Shown here piece after piece: positions 5,270-12,561 of a stretch of 16,337 bases of DNA. Source of the DNA: an uncultured Clostridia bacterium (GTDB lineage Bacteria > Bacillota > Clostridia > TANB77 > CAG-508); NCBI GenBank assembly GCA_948891265.1, contig CAQUBD010000036.1, positions 1 to 16,337 on the forward strand, given 5' to 3'. Each line of letters starts with the position of its first letter. Position 1 is the first letter of the stretch. A program made the translations under genes and the position numbers. Under the pieces are notes generated by a model, which was not told the DNA's origin, did not search any database, and saw only the letters and a list, made by a program, of their open reading frames with translations.

Positions 5270-7883
5270 ATGCCAAATATTAAAGAAGAAATCAATATAA
5301 AAGAATTATATGGAACTCAATGTACATTAGCCCAAAAAGAATTTTTAGAAAAATTTAACGTAAACATAGATAATGGATTAACAGCAGAACAAGCTGAAAT
5401 ATCACTTAAAAACTATGGTCAAAACGAAATTAGTCAATCAAAACCAAAAAAATGGTATAATTACTTATTTCAAAGTTTATTTTCTCCATTTAATAGCATT
5501 TTATTAGGAATAACACTAGTATTAATTTATACTGATGTTGTTATACCAGAAAAGCCAAGTTATGCAAATATAATTGTCATTTTAGTTTTAGTAATTGCAA
5601 GTACACTTTTAGAATTTTTTGAAGAATTTCGTTCAAATAAAGCTGCTGAAAAACTGAAAGAACTAGTTGCAACCACTTCACATGTAATAAGAGATTGTAA
5701 AGAAATTAAAGTTCCAATAAAAGATGTTACTATTGGAGATATTGTTATTCTTTCAAGTGGAAGTATGATTCCTGCAGATTTAAGAATAATCGAGTCAAAA
5801 GATCTTTATGTTGGTCAGTCTTCATTAACTGGAGAATCTGAAGCTGTTAAAAAACTAAATAATTCTGAACTAAAACTTGATGATATAAAATCAGTAACAG
5901 ATTTAGATACAATATGTTTTATGGGTACTAATGTTATTAGCGGCTCTGCAAAAGGTGTTGTTATAAAAATTGCTGATGATACTTATTTTGGAAAAATTGC
6001 CCATACTTTAACAACTGGTAAGCCACAAACTTCTTTTCAAAAAGGAGTTCAAAGTATTAGTAAATTGCTAATAAAATTCATGTTAGTTATGATACCTATT
6101 GTTTTTATACTAACAGCTTGGAAACATGCTATGCTCACAGCTTTCACATTTGCTGTTGCAATTGCAATTGGTATAACTCCACTTCTTCTTCCTGTTATAT
6201 TATCATCTAGTTTGTCTAAAGGTGCTGTTAGAATGTCTAAGAAAAAAACTATTGTAAAATCTTTAGACTCAATTCAAAGCTTTGGTGCTATGAATATTTT
6301 ATGTACTGATAAAACTGGAACATTAACAGAAGATAAAATCGTACTTGAAAAGTACCTTGATATAAATGGTGATGAAGATATTAGAGTTTTAAAACATGCT
6401 TTTTTAAATTCATATTTCCAAACAGGGCTTAAAGGAAATATTGATGAAGCTGTAATTGCTCGTGGCATTGAAAACAAAATTGATATAAATGTTTCTAAAT
6501 ATAAAAAAATTGATGAAATTCCTTTTGATTTCTCACGTAGACGCCTTTCTGTAATTGTACAAGATGATAATAGTAAAAAGCAAATGATTACAAAAGGGGC
6601 TGTTGAAGAAATTTTAAATATTTGTACTTTAGTTGATTACAAAGGAGAAGTTTCTAAACTTACAAGAGAAATCAAAGAAAATATAAAAACAATTAGTAAA
6701 AACTTAAATAAAGAAGGTTTAAGAGTTGTTGCTGTATGCCAAAAAAATGATATTAATGATATTAAAAATTTTGATGTAAATTCAGAAAAAAATATGGTAT
6801 TAATGGGGTTTATAGGTTTCCTTGACCCACCTAAAGAAAGTGCTAAGGTCGCTATAGAAAAGCTAAACAATCATGGAATTCGTGTTATTGTTCTAACAGG
6901 AGACAATGCAGAAGTCACAAGATGTATATGTAACAAAGTAAATATCAATTCAAAGAAAATCATTTTAGGAAGTGATATTGATAAACTAACAGACCAAGCA
7001 GTTATTAGGATATTAAGAAAAGTAAACATTTTTGCAAAACTTTCTCCTATTCAAAAAGCAAGAATCGTAAGACTTCTAAAAGAAGCAGGAAACATTGTTG
7101 GCTATATGGGAGATGGTATAAATGATAGCCCTTCACTTATAAACTCAGATGTAGGAATATCAGTAGATACAGCAGTAGACATAGCAAAAGAATCAGCAGA
7201 TATTATTTTATTAGAAAAAGACTTAAATGTATTATTAGATGGAGTACAAGAACGGAAGAAGAACATTTGCAAACCTTATGAAATATATAAAACTTGCTGT
7301 AAGCTTCAACTTTGGAGAAGTAACATCAGTTATAATTGCAAGTGTTTTACTACCATTTTTACCAATAACACCAATACAATTACTAGTGCAAAGTTTATTA
7401 TATGACTTTGGTCAATTAACACTTCCATTTGATAATGTTGATGAAGAATATTTAAAAGAGCCTAAAAAATGGAATATTAAAAGTCTTAAAAACTTTATGC
7501 TTTTTATGGGACCTTTAAGTTCTACATTTGACATGATTGTTTTTGCATCAATTTGGTTTATATTTGGAATTAGAGAAGCATCAATATTCCAAACAATTTG
7601 GTTTTCATATGGAGTTGTTTCAAACTTAATAGGAATGCATATAATAAGAACTGCTAAAACCCCATTTATCCAAAGCAATGCAAATAAAGTTGTTTATGCC
7701 TCATCAATTATTTTAAGTATAATTGCAATACTTGTTCCATATACAGCTTTAGGGCATGTTATAGGCTTAGTATCTAACCCACTTTCATATTTGAGTATTA
7801 TAATTGGGGTGCCTATTCTATATTGCTTTGTTGCCTTATTTGCTAAGAAAATTTATATTAAAAAATATGGCGAATGGATTTAA
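5270..7883 (+). CDS. mgtA: MgtA/MgtB-type Mg2+-transporting P-type ATPase, split by a single-base frameshift
   Basis: This is a P3-class ATPase of the magnesium-import family, acting in the cytoplasmic membrane. Visible parts are an N-terminal cation-ATPase domain (about 20-75), helices M1-M2 (70-125), actuator loop TGES (187-190), phosphorylation motif DKTGTL with Asp347, TGDN (543-546) and hinge MGDGIND (613-619). After Glu661 the frame breaks at CGG (7253-7255). Dropping C7253 gives QEGRRTFANLMKYI, the family's EGRRTF motif, and then the complete M5-M10 region including YDFGQLTLPFDNVDEE, for 870 residues in all. This is a normal MgtA length. Without the shift, the product lacks half the transmembrane domain and ends at 7405. 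The downstream 209 codons carry no further damage. AAAGGA at 5255 supports the ATG at 5270. The gene may be a recent mutant, a sequence error or recoded. Confidence 0.92.
7250..7256 (+). other. Frameshift / candidate +1 recoding site in mgtA
   Basis: GAA-CGG-A: codon 661 is GAA (7250-7252), followed by CGG in the zero frame. Skipping C7253 and reading GGA gives the conserved Gly of EGRRTF. GGAG lies 8 bases upstream of CGG, which could act as an internal Shine-Dalgarno-like stimulator. Confidence 0.6.
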
Positions 7884-7887
7884 AAAG

Positions 7888-7918
7888 TGTGACATTGAGG
7901 ACGTCCCTTTTTGTCACA
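7888..7918 (+). repeat. Dispersed palindromic (REP-like) repeat, copy 1
   Basis: This 31-base element begins TGTGACA, ends TTTTTGTCACA and has an inner GGACGTCC palindrome (7899-7906). With flanking bases the stem extends to AAGTGTGACA/TGTCACACTT (7885-7921). It starts five bases after the mgtA stop. It matches copy 2 (10151-10181, other strand) at 26 of 31 positions. Such GTGACAAAAAGG-type palindromes resemble REP sequences mobilised by RAYT transposases; no transposase is present here. Confidence 0.75.
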
Positions 7919-7956
7919 CTTAAATCTAAAAAATCGAATTTTTCTGCGATAGCAAA

Positions 7957-7983
7957 AATCCCCATAAAATTTTTATGGGGATT
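7957..7983. terminator. Bidirectional terminator between mgtA and nrtR
   Basis: Perfect 13-bp arms AATCCCCATAAAA (7957-7969) and TTTTATGGGGATT (7971-7983). A T-rich tail follows on the plus strand (CTCTTGTTTT) and a run of T follows on the minus strand, so it serves the convergent mgtA and nrtR-like genes. Confidence 0.8.
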
Positions 7984-8008
7984 CTCTTGTTTTATCAAAG
8001 GATTTAGT

Positions 8009-8824
8009 TTATCTTTTATACGTAAATAGCGCTGATGGCCTATGTCCTTCACCTTTTTTTAATTTATCTGTTTTTTCTACCTTATCAGCAATAATCCTTC
8101 TAAAAGCTGGGTCTAGTAACTTTTTATCTAATATAACTTCATAAACTTTTTGTAATTCTCCTAAAGTAAAATATTCTGGCATCATATGAAATACAATATC
8201 AGTATAATTAATTTTATTTCTTAATCTTCCCATTCCTGTAACTATAACTAATGCATGGTCAAAAGCTAATTTTTCATTTTCTATTATTTCATATTCATAT
8301 TGTTCTCCCATACATTTTTTTAACTTCTTTTTTGCTTTAAATTCTATTTTTTCTTTTTCATTTTCTAGTTTAAAAATTAATGTATTATCTTTTCTTTCTA
8401 TTATTTTTATATCAAACCATGAAGCATTTTCATTTAATTTATTTAATAATTTGTTTTTATCGATTAATGCCATATAGGAAGTTGAAACTATTCTCATTCT
8501 TGGATCACGATTAACATCTCCAAAAGTATATAATTGTTCTAAATATACATCTTTAATATTTGTTTCTCTCTCTAAAATTCTTTTTGGACATTCTTCTAAA
8601 TTTTCTTTAGTATCCAAAAATCCTCCTGGTAAGCACCATTTATCTTTATATGGATAATTTTGTCTTTTAACTAACAAAACACTCATATGCTTTTCATCAT
8701 TTTTTCTATAATTATCTTGCGGTCTATCAGAAACACTAAAAACAATAATATCTGTTGTCATAGATAGCTTTTCAAATTTGCTCGAATTATAGTTTTTTAA
8801 AAATTCTTCTTCAGATTTGTACAT
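8009..8824 (-). CDS. nrtR: NrtR-like regulator: Nudix domain plus winged helix
   Basis: This 271-residue protein has the two-part build of NrtR, the Nudix-related repressor of NAD synthesis that senses ADP-ribose. An N-terminal Nudix fold (about 22-150) contains GGFLDTKENLEE, and a C-terminal winged helix (about 205-268) contains FTLGELQKVYEVIL, FRR and a final GHRPSALFTYK, matching the family's DNA-binding domain. The Nudix box is degenerate: where active enzymes have REUxEExGU, this one reads RILERETNI, lacking the key RE pair and the Gly, so it is probably a sensor and not a hydrolase. It lies downstream of, and on the same strand as, nicotinate phosphoribosyltransferase, which strongly supports an NAD role. 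The ATG at 8824 has an AAAGGAG site. An insertion-like lysine-rich linker (about 125-185) is longer than I expect for the family. The gene name rests on architecture and context. Confidence 0.82.
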   Translation of the reverse strand: MYKSEEEFLKNYNSSKFEKLSMTTDIIVFSVSDRPQDNYRKNDEKHMSVLLVKRQNYPYKDKWCLPGGFLDTKENLEECPKRILERETNIKDVYLEQLYTFGDVNRDPRMRIVSTSYMALIDKNKLLNKLNENASWFDIKIIERKDNTLIFKLENEKEKIEFKAKKKLKKCMGEQYEYEIIENEKLAFDHALVIVTGMGRLRNKINYTDIVFHMMPEYFTLGELQKVYEVILDKKLLDPAFRRIIADKVEKTDKLKKGEGHRPSALFTYKR

Positions 8825-8936
8825 GATTTTCTCCTTTTATTGTATTTAACAATTTAAATATAACATATTTATTATTAAATTTCTATATTTTTATAAATTT
8901 TCTAAGTTTCGATATTTTTTCTTATTTTTAAAATCT

Positions 8937-8981
8937 TCAAACCCTATAACATGCTTCTATGTGAAGGACATACGGTTTTGA
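8937..8981. other. GC-richer structured element between nrtR-like and pfoR-like genes
   Basis: This lies in a 217-base gap that is otherwise very AT-rich. Arms TCAAACCC (8937-8944) and GGTTTTGA (8974-8981) pair with one mismatch and enclose ACAT/ATGT and CTTC/GAAG complementarities that could form a hairpin or pseudoknot. On the minus strand it would be in the pfoR-like 3' region or the nrtR 5' leader. It matches no riboswitch I can recall. It may be a small structured RNA or a repeat. Confidence 0.35.
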
Positions 8982-9041
8982 AAATGCCCCTGCTATTGAA
9001 AGTATTAATAAAAATAATTACTTTTTTACAGCCCTTAAATT

Positions 9042-10128
9042 TTACAAATCAAGTTTTAAATCATTTTCTTTTATCCATTTTATTTTTCTAAATATTTTTC
9101 CGAATATATAACAAATAATAGAAGGTAATACAAAACTTATTAAAATTAATCCTATCCAATCCCATCCGTGTAATTGCCTGTTTTATACCTTGAGTTATTG
9201 ATTGTGTCCAACCTGTATATACTCCAATTTGACCAACTAATCCACATGTTCCCATTCCAGAAGAAATTGCTGGTCCATCCATTCTTAATTTAAATATGCA
9301 AGTTGCTATAGGCCCTGTTATAGCTGATGTAAGAATTGGTGCTATTGCTATTTTAGGATTTTTAATTATATTTCCCATTTGAAGCATGCTTGTTCCTATT
9401 CCTTGTGCTATAAGTCCTCCCCATTTATTTTCTTTAAAGCTCATAATCGCAAATCCTATCATATGTGCACAACATCCCGCCAATGCTGCCCCACCTGCTA
9501 ATCCTGTTAAAGATAATGCCGCACAAATTGCAGCACTACTAATTGGCAATGTTAAAGCAATTCCTACTATAACAGAAACAATTATTCCCATTAAAAATGG
9601 TTGTAATTCTGTTGCCCACATTATTGCACCACCTATACTACTTGCTAACCTTCCTATTACAGGTGCTATTTGTATTGATAATAATGTTCCTACTAAAATT
9701 GTAACAAGCGGTGTTACAAGAATATCTACTTTTGTTTCTTTTGAAACTAACTTTCCTATCTCTGCACTAATAATTGTTATAACTAATACTGCTAAAGGTC
9801 CTCCTGCACCACCTAATGTATTTGCTGCACCTCCTACTGTTGCTAGTGAGAATAATACTAATGGTGGGCATTTTAACGCATATCCAATAGCCACTGCCAT
9901 TGCTACTCCACTTGCAGATTGTGCATAACTTCCAATTGTTTTTAATATTTCTATATTAAATTGTGTACCAATTGTATTTACTATTGTACCAATTAAAAGT
10001 GATGCAAATAATCCTTGTGCCATTGCCCCTAAAGCGTCTATTCCATATCTTTTTAAAGAAATTTGAATATCTTTCTTAGCTAAAAATTCTTTTATTTTTG
10101 TAAATATCTTTCTAATTTTCTCTTTCAT
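9042..10128 (-). CDS. PfoR / PTS EIIC-like membrane protein, frameshifted near its C-terminus
   Basis: This hydrophobic protein with about nine membrane segments matches the COG3641 type (PfoR, putative toxin regulator; PTS_EIIC_2 fold). Gly-rich loops such as GGAANTLGGAGGP, a SSGMGTCGLVGQIG segment and the GWTQSITQG stretch are typical. The reading frame reaches CGG (9166-9168) after codon 320 (ACA) and then gives an unrelated tail ending at 9088. Dropping that C yields GWDWIGLILISFVLPSIICY, a clean last membrane helix, and a WIKENDLKLDL end that fits the family, stopping at TAA 9042-9044 for 361 residues. It lies 48 bases downstream of nicotinate phosphoribosyltransferase, probably in its operon, so transport of a pyridine precursor is a reasonable but unproven guess. 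In the family the substrate is generally unknown. Confidence 0.78.
9165..9171 (-). other. Frameshift / candidate +1 recoding site in the pfoR-like gene
   Basis: ACA-CGG-A on the minus strand. ACA (9169-9171) is codon 320, CGG is the zero-frame codon, and GGA (9165-9167) in the +1 frame starts the conserved GWDWIGL helix. A weak AGG lies 8 bases upstream. Confidence 0.58.
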
Positions 10129-10150
10129 ACTTTATTTCTCCTCCCATTCT

Positions 10151-10181
10151 TGTGACAAAAAGGTACATCCCTATTGTCACA
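10151..10181 (-). repeat. Dispersed palindromic (REP-like) repeat, copy 2
   Basis: A 31-base element with TGTGACA/TGTCACA ends, the same length as copy 1 and differing at five positions, four of them in the centre. It overlaps the last codons of pncB and supplies its TGA stop (10177-10179). In both copies the element faces the same way relative to the gene it follows. Confidence 0.75.
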
Positions 10182-11568
10182 TATTATTTATCATTTCTTG
10201 CTTTAAATTAATTAACTTATCACTTAACTTAACTTCATATTCTTTAAATTCAGGGAAACTTTTTACATCTTCTGGTATTGTTTCCATTTCGTTTTTACAA
10301 TAAGTTCTTTTCTCATACAAATTCTTATCATTATACATCTTTGTTCCATTTAAAAATATTTGCTTTTGTAATGGTCTATACACATAATTACCACTATCAT
10401 ATTTGCTTAGTATATCTTCAATATCTTCACTTTCTAATGTTATAATATCTCTTACTGCTTGATTAGATGTTTTTTCAAAAATTCTATATACTTTCTTAAA
10501 TCCTGGATTGATTGTTTTTTCTTTGTCACTACTTACTTTTATTTTTGGAATTACATTTTCATTTTCAATTATAGCTACGTTTTTATATACACAACCAACT
10601 CTTCCTTTGTCTGGAGCTACAATATTATCTCCTAATCCAATTGAATCTATAATTGCGCCTTTACTTTTTAGTAATTGTAATTTTTCAGCATTTAAACCAT
10701 CTGATAAGCAAATTTTAGTATCTTCTAAACCTGCTTTAACTAACATTTTTTTAGCTTCTTTTGACAAATATGCTAAATCTCCTGAGTCAATTCTAATTCC
10801 TTTTAGAGTATATCCATTTGGAATTAAGTATTCTTTTGCAACTTTTATTGCATTAGGAACTCCACTTTTTAAAACATCATAAGTGTCCACTAATAATACA
10901 CAGTTTTCAGGATATGTTTTAGCATAATTTAAGAATGCTTCTTCTTCACTTTTTGCCTCTGTAATCATACTATGTGCCATTGTTCCTAAAATAGGAATAT
11001 TATATTTTCTTCCAGCAAGAACATTACTTGTTCCTATTGCTCCACCTATAATTGAGCATTTACTTGCTTCTACTGCTGCTTCTGGCCCATAAGCTCTTCT
11101 TGCTCCAAATTCCATAATTCCTATTTCTTTTGTTATCTCTGTAATCTTTTTAGTTGCTGTTGTATAGCAGATGTTTGCATTTAAATATGATAAAATTGCT
11201 GTTTCCACAATTTGTGCTTCTATAATTGGTGCTTTTATTGTTAATATTGGCTCTCCTTTAAATACTGGCGTTCCATCAGGTATTGCGTAAATATCTCCTG
11301 TAAATTTAAATTCTTTTAGGTATTCTAGAAATTCTTTACTGAATAATTTTGTATTTTCTAAATATTTAATATCTTCATTTGTAAATTTTAGGTTTTCAAT
11401 ATATTCTATAACTCTATCTATTCCTCCCATTACTGCATATCCTAAATCTAATGGTTGCTTTCTAAAAAATACATCAAAAACTGCTTTCTCTTCTTTTTTA
11501 TCTGCATTAAAATATACTTGTGCCATTGTTAGTTCGTATAAATCTGTCATCATTGTCATATTTTTCAT
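10177..11568 (-). CDS. pncB: Nicotinate phosphoribosyltransferase
   Basis: This enzyme joins nicotinate and PRPP to form nicotinate mononucleotide, the entry step of the Preiss-Handler NAD salvage route, in the cytosol. The 463-residue protein starts with the family's MTDLYELTMAQ and contains FGARRAYGPEAA, GTMAHSMI with the conserved His that is phosphorylated in the family, RIDSGDLAYLS for phosphoribosyl binding, and a late GLGDNI loop. Length is usual for the long bacterial type. The ATG at 11568 has GAAGGG 6 bases upstream. A consensus promoter with a palindrome at the start site lies 115-150 bases upstream, and a pfoR-like gene and an NrtR-like regulator follow on the same strand, so it is probably repressed when NAD-derived signals are high. 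Its stop codon is provided by a REP-like repeat. The assignment is secure. Confidence 0.95.
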   Translation of the reverse strand: MKNMTMMTDLYELTMAQVYFNADKKEEKAVFDVFFRKQPLDLGYAVMGGIDRVIEYIENLKFTNEDIKYLENTKLFSKEFLEYLKEFKFTGDIYAIPDGTPVFKGEPILTIKAPIIEAQIVETAILSYLNANICYTTATKKITEITKEIGIMEFGARRAYGPEAAVEASKCSIIGGAIGTSNVLAGRKYNIPILGTMAHSMITEAKSEEEAFLNYAKTYPENCVLLVDTYDVLKSGVPNAIKVAKEYLIPNGYTLKGIRIDSGDLAYLSKEAKKMLVKAGLEDTKICLSDGLNAEKLQLLKSKGAIIDSIGLGDNIVAPDKGRVGCVYKNVAIIENENVIPKIKVSSDKEKTINPGFKKVYRIFEKTSNQAVRDIITLESEDIEDILSKYDSGNYVYRPLQKQIFLNGTKMYNDKNLYEKRTYCKNEMETIPEDVKSFPEFKEYEVKLSDKLINLKQEMINNM

Positions 11569-11591
11569 ATTAATCCCTTCTTTCTTTTTAA

Positions 11592-11648
11592 CTTTTTGTT
11601 AATAAGTAAATGTAAAAAATAAATGTGTTTTTATCTTTTTGTTAATAA
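11592..11648 (-). repeat. Two 14-bp direct repeats in the pncB leader
   Basis: CTTTTTGTTAATAA occurs at 11592-11605 and 11635-11648 (plus-strand reading), 43 bases apart, or about four helical turns. Both lie between the start site and the coding region of pncB. They could be extra regulator sites; the role is inferred only. Confidence 0.5.
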
Positions 11649-11663
11649 CTACTCATATTTTTT

Positions 11664-11683
11664 AACAAGTTTCAAAACTTGTT
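11664..11683. promoter_or_regulatory. Candidate operator palindrome at the pncB start site
   Basis: Perfect 9-bp arms AACAAGTTT (11664-11672) and AAACTTGTT (11675-11683) with a 2-base centre. The outer edge is 7 bases from the -10 box, so it covers about +1 to +20 of the transcript, the classic place for a repressor. The NrtR-like protein encoded downstream is the natural candidate to bind it. Confidence 0.6.
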
Positions 11684-11689
11684 CTTAAC

Positions 11690-11718
11690 ATTATATTAAT
11701 AAGATGTAATTTTGTCAA
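11690..11718 (-). promoter_or_regulatory. Consensus sigma-A promoter for pncB
   Basis: On the minus strand TTGACA (11713-11718), 17 bases, TATAAT (11690-11695): a perfect match to the sigma-A consensus. A promoter this strong before a salvage gene makes sense if it is held down by a repressor at the adjoining palindrome. Confidence 0.88.
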
Positions 11719-11838
11719 CACTTTTTTGAAAATTTTTTTAATTTTTTGTAATCATTTGTTACTATTCACGGCTATATTATATTATTTATTTATGTAGTGT
11801 AGTTAAAGAGTAACTGTTAATTTTTTTCTATACAACAA

Positions 11839-11860
11839 AAAAAGCACCGAAGTGCTTTTT
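11839..11860 (-). terminator. Terminator of spoVG
   Basis: AAAAAGCAC-TTCG-GTGCTTTTT on the minus strand, with a stable TTCG tetraloop and a longer T run after it, 10 bases past the spoVG stop. Confidence 0.9.
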
Positions 11861-11870
11861 CATTTTATAA

Positions 11871-12143
11871 TTATTCTGCTGATTCCTCTGTTTCTGGAGC
11901 ATCATAAGCTTCTAATATAGCTTTTTGAATTTTCTCTCTTGTTTCAGCATTGATTGGATGAGCTATATCTTTGAATTCTCCGTTTGGAGTTTTTCTGCTA
12001 GGCATAGCTATGAATAATCCATTTTGGCTTTCGATAACTTTAATGTCGTGTACTGCGAATTCATTATCGAATGTTACAGAAGCAACAGCTTTCATTCTGT
12101 TCTCTGAATTTACTTTTCTTAAACGTACATCTGTGATTTGCAT
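11871..12143 (-). CDS. spoVG: SpoVG, small sporulation and cell-division regulator
   Basis: SpoVG is a small site-specific nucleic-acid-binding regulator that affects septation at sporulation, capsule and wall genes in Firmicutes. The product is 90 residues: MQITDVRLRKV, VHDIKVIESQNGLFIAMPSR, PNGEFKDIAHPIN and TREKIQKAIL are all family hallmarks, followed by the usual variable acidic tail (APETEESAE). I choose ATG at 12143 because all relatives begin MQxTDVRLR and an AGGCGG site stands 10 bases upstream; the frame stays open to an ATG at 12185, which would add 14 residues without family support. A sigma-H-type promoter lies about 75 bases upstream and a tetraloop terminator ends the transcript, so it is a single-gene unit. 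The assignment is secure. Confidence 0.96.
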   Translation of the reverse strand: MQITDVRLRKVNSENRMKAVASVTFDNEFAVHDIKVIESQNGLFIAMPSRKTPNGEFKDIAHPINAETREKIQKAILEAYDAPETEESAE

Positions 12144-12215
12144 TTTGCGTGCACCGCCTTCCTTAAGTTTTATTATTTTGTACATATTAGTTTATTCTTA
12201 TGTACTAATTGTATT

Positions 12216-12242
12216 ATTCTCCATAAAAAATTTTTTTCCTTC
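12216..12242 (-). promoter_or_regulatory. Sigma-H-type promoter of spoVG
   Basis: On the minus strand GAAGGAAAA (12234-12242), 11 bases, GGAGAAT (12216-12222). This fits the sigma-H consensus as I remember it (RnAGGAwWW, 11-12 bases, RnnGAAT) at every position. spoVG is a classic sigma-H target in Bacillus subtilis, so sequence and context agree. Confidence 0.75.
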
Positions 12243-12371
12243 TTTTTTTTACATTTTTTATTGTTTTTTTATAATGTTAATAATTTAGATTAGTATTACT
12301 AATGATTATATATCTCTTTATACTACTTTTATAATTATTTTTTACTAAAAATGTAATATTTATAAGTACTT

Positions 12372-12400
12372 TTGAATATTATTAATTAGTGTTTTATAAT
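12372..12400 (+). promoter_or_regulatory. Candidate sigma-A promoter for murC
   Basis: TTGAAT (12372-12377), 17 bases, TATAAT (12395-12400), leaving a leader of about 155 bases before murC. The region is so AT-rich that chance matches are possible. Confidence 0.5.
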
Positions 12401-12435
12401 ATTATTATGATTACAAATTATTAATAAATATAATT

Positions 12436-12466
12436 TTTACTTAACCAACTATAAATATTAAGTAAA
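12436..12466 (+). repeat. Inverted repeat in the murC leader
   Basis: TTTACTTAA (12436-12444) and TTAAGTAAA (12458-12466) are perfect 9-bp arms around a 13-base loop. No T run follows, so it is not a standard terminator. It could be an operator or mRNA-stability hairpin. Confidence 0.4.
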
Positions 12467-12561
12467 TGTGATAATTAATAAATTTACAAAAACTATTGAA
12501 TTTTAAAGCATATAATTATATAATTTATCTGCTATAAATAACATTGGGGAGTGAATTTTGA

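Noticed and set aside
7239..7883. A separate 214-aa membrane protein gene overlapping the end of mgtA
   Set aside because: Its sequence from GRRTFANLMKYI onward is the standard C-terminal membrane half of MgtA, and its apparent ATG has no ribosome binding site. It is the frameshifted continuation of mgtA.
7858..8052. Short minus-strand open frame after nrtR
   Set aside because: It runs through the REP-like repeat and terminator, overlaps nrtR in another frame and lacks a start signal.
9386..9928. 180-aa plus-strand open frame opposite the pfoR-like gene
   Set aside because: A Pro/Ala-rich antisense reading of Gly/Ala-rich membrane codons; no ribosome binding site.
12144..12185. Longer SpoVG starting at ATG 12185
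   Set aside because: The added 14 residues have no counterpart in SpoVG proteins, and the internal ATG at 12143 begins with the conserved MQITDVRLR.
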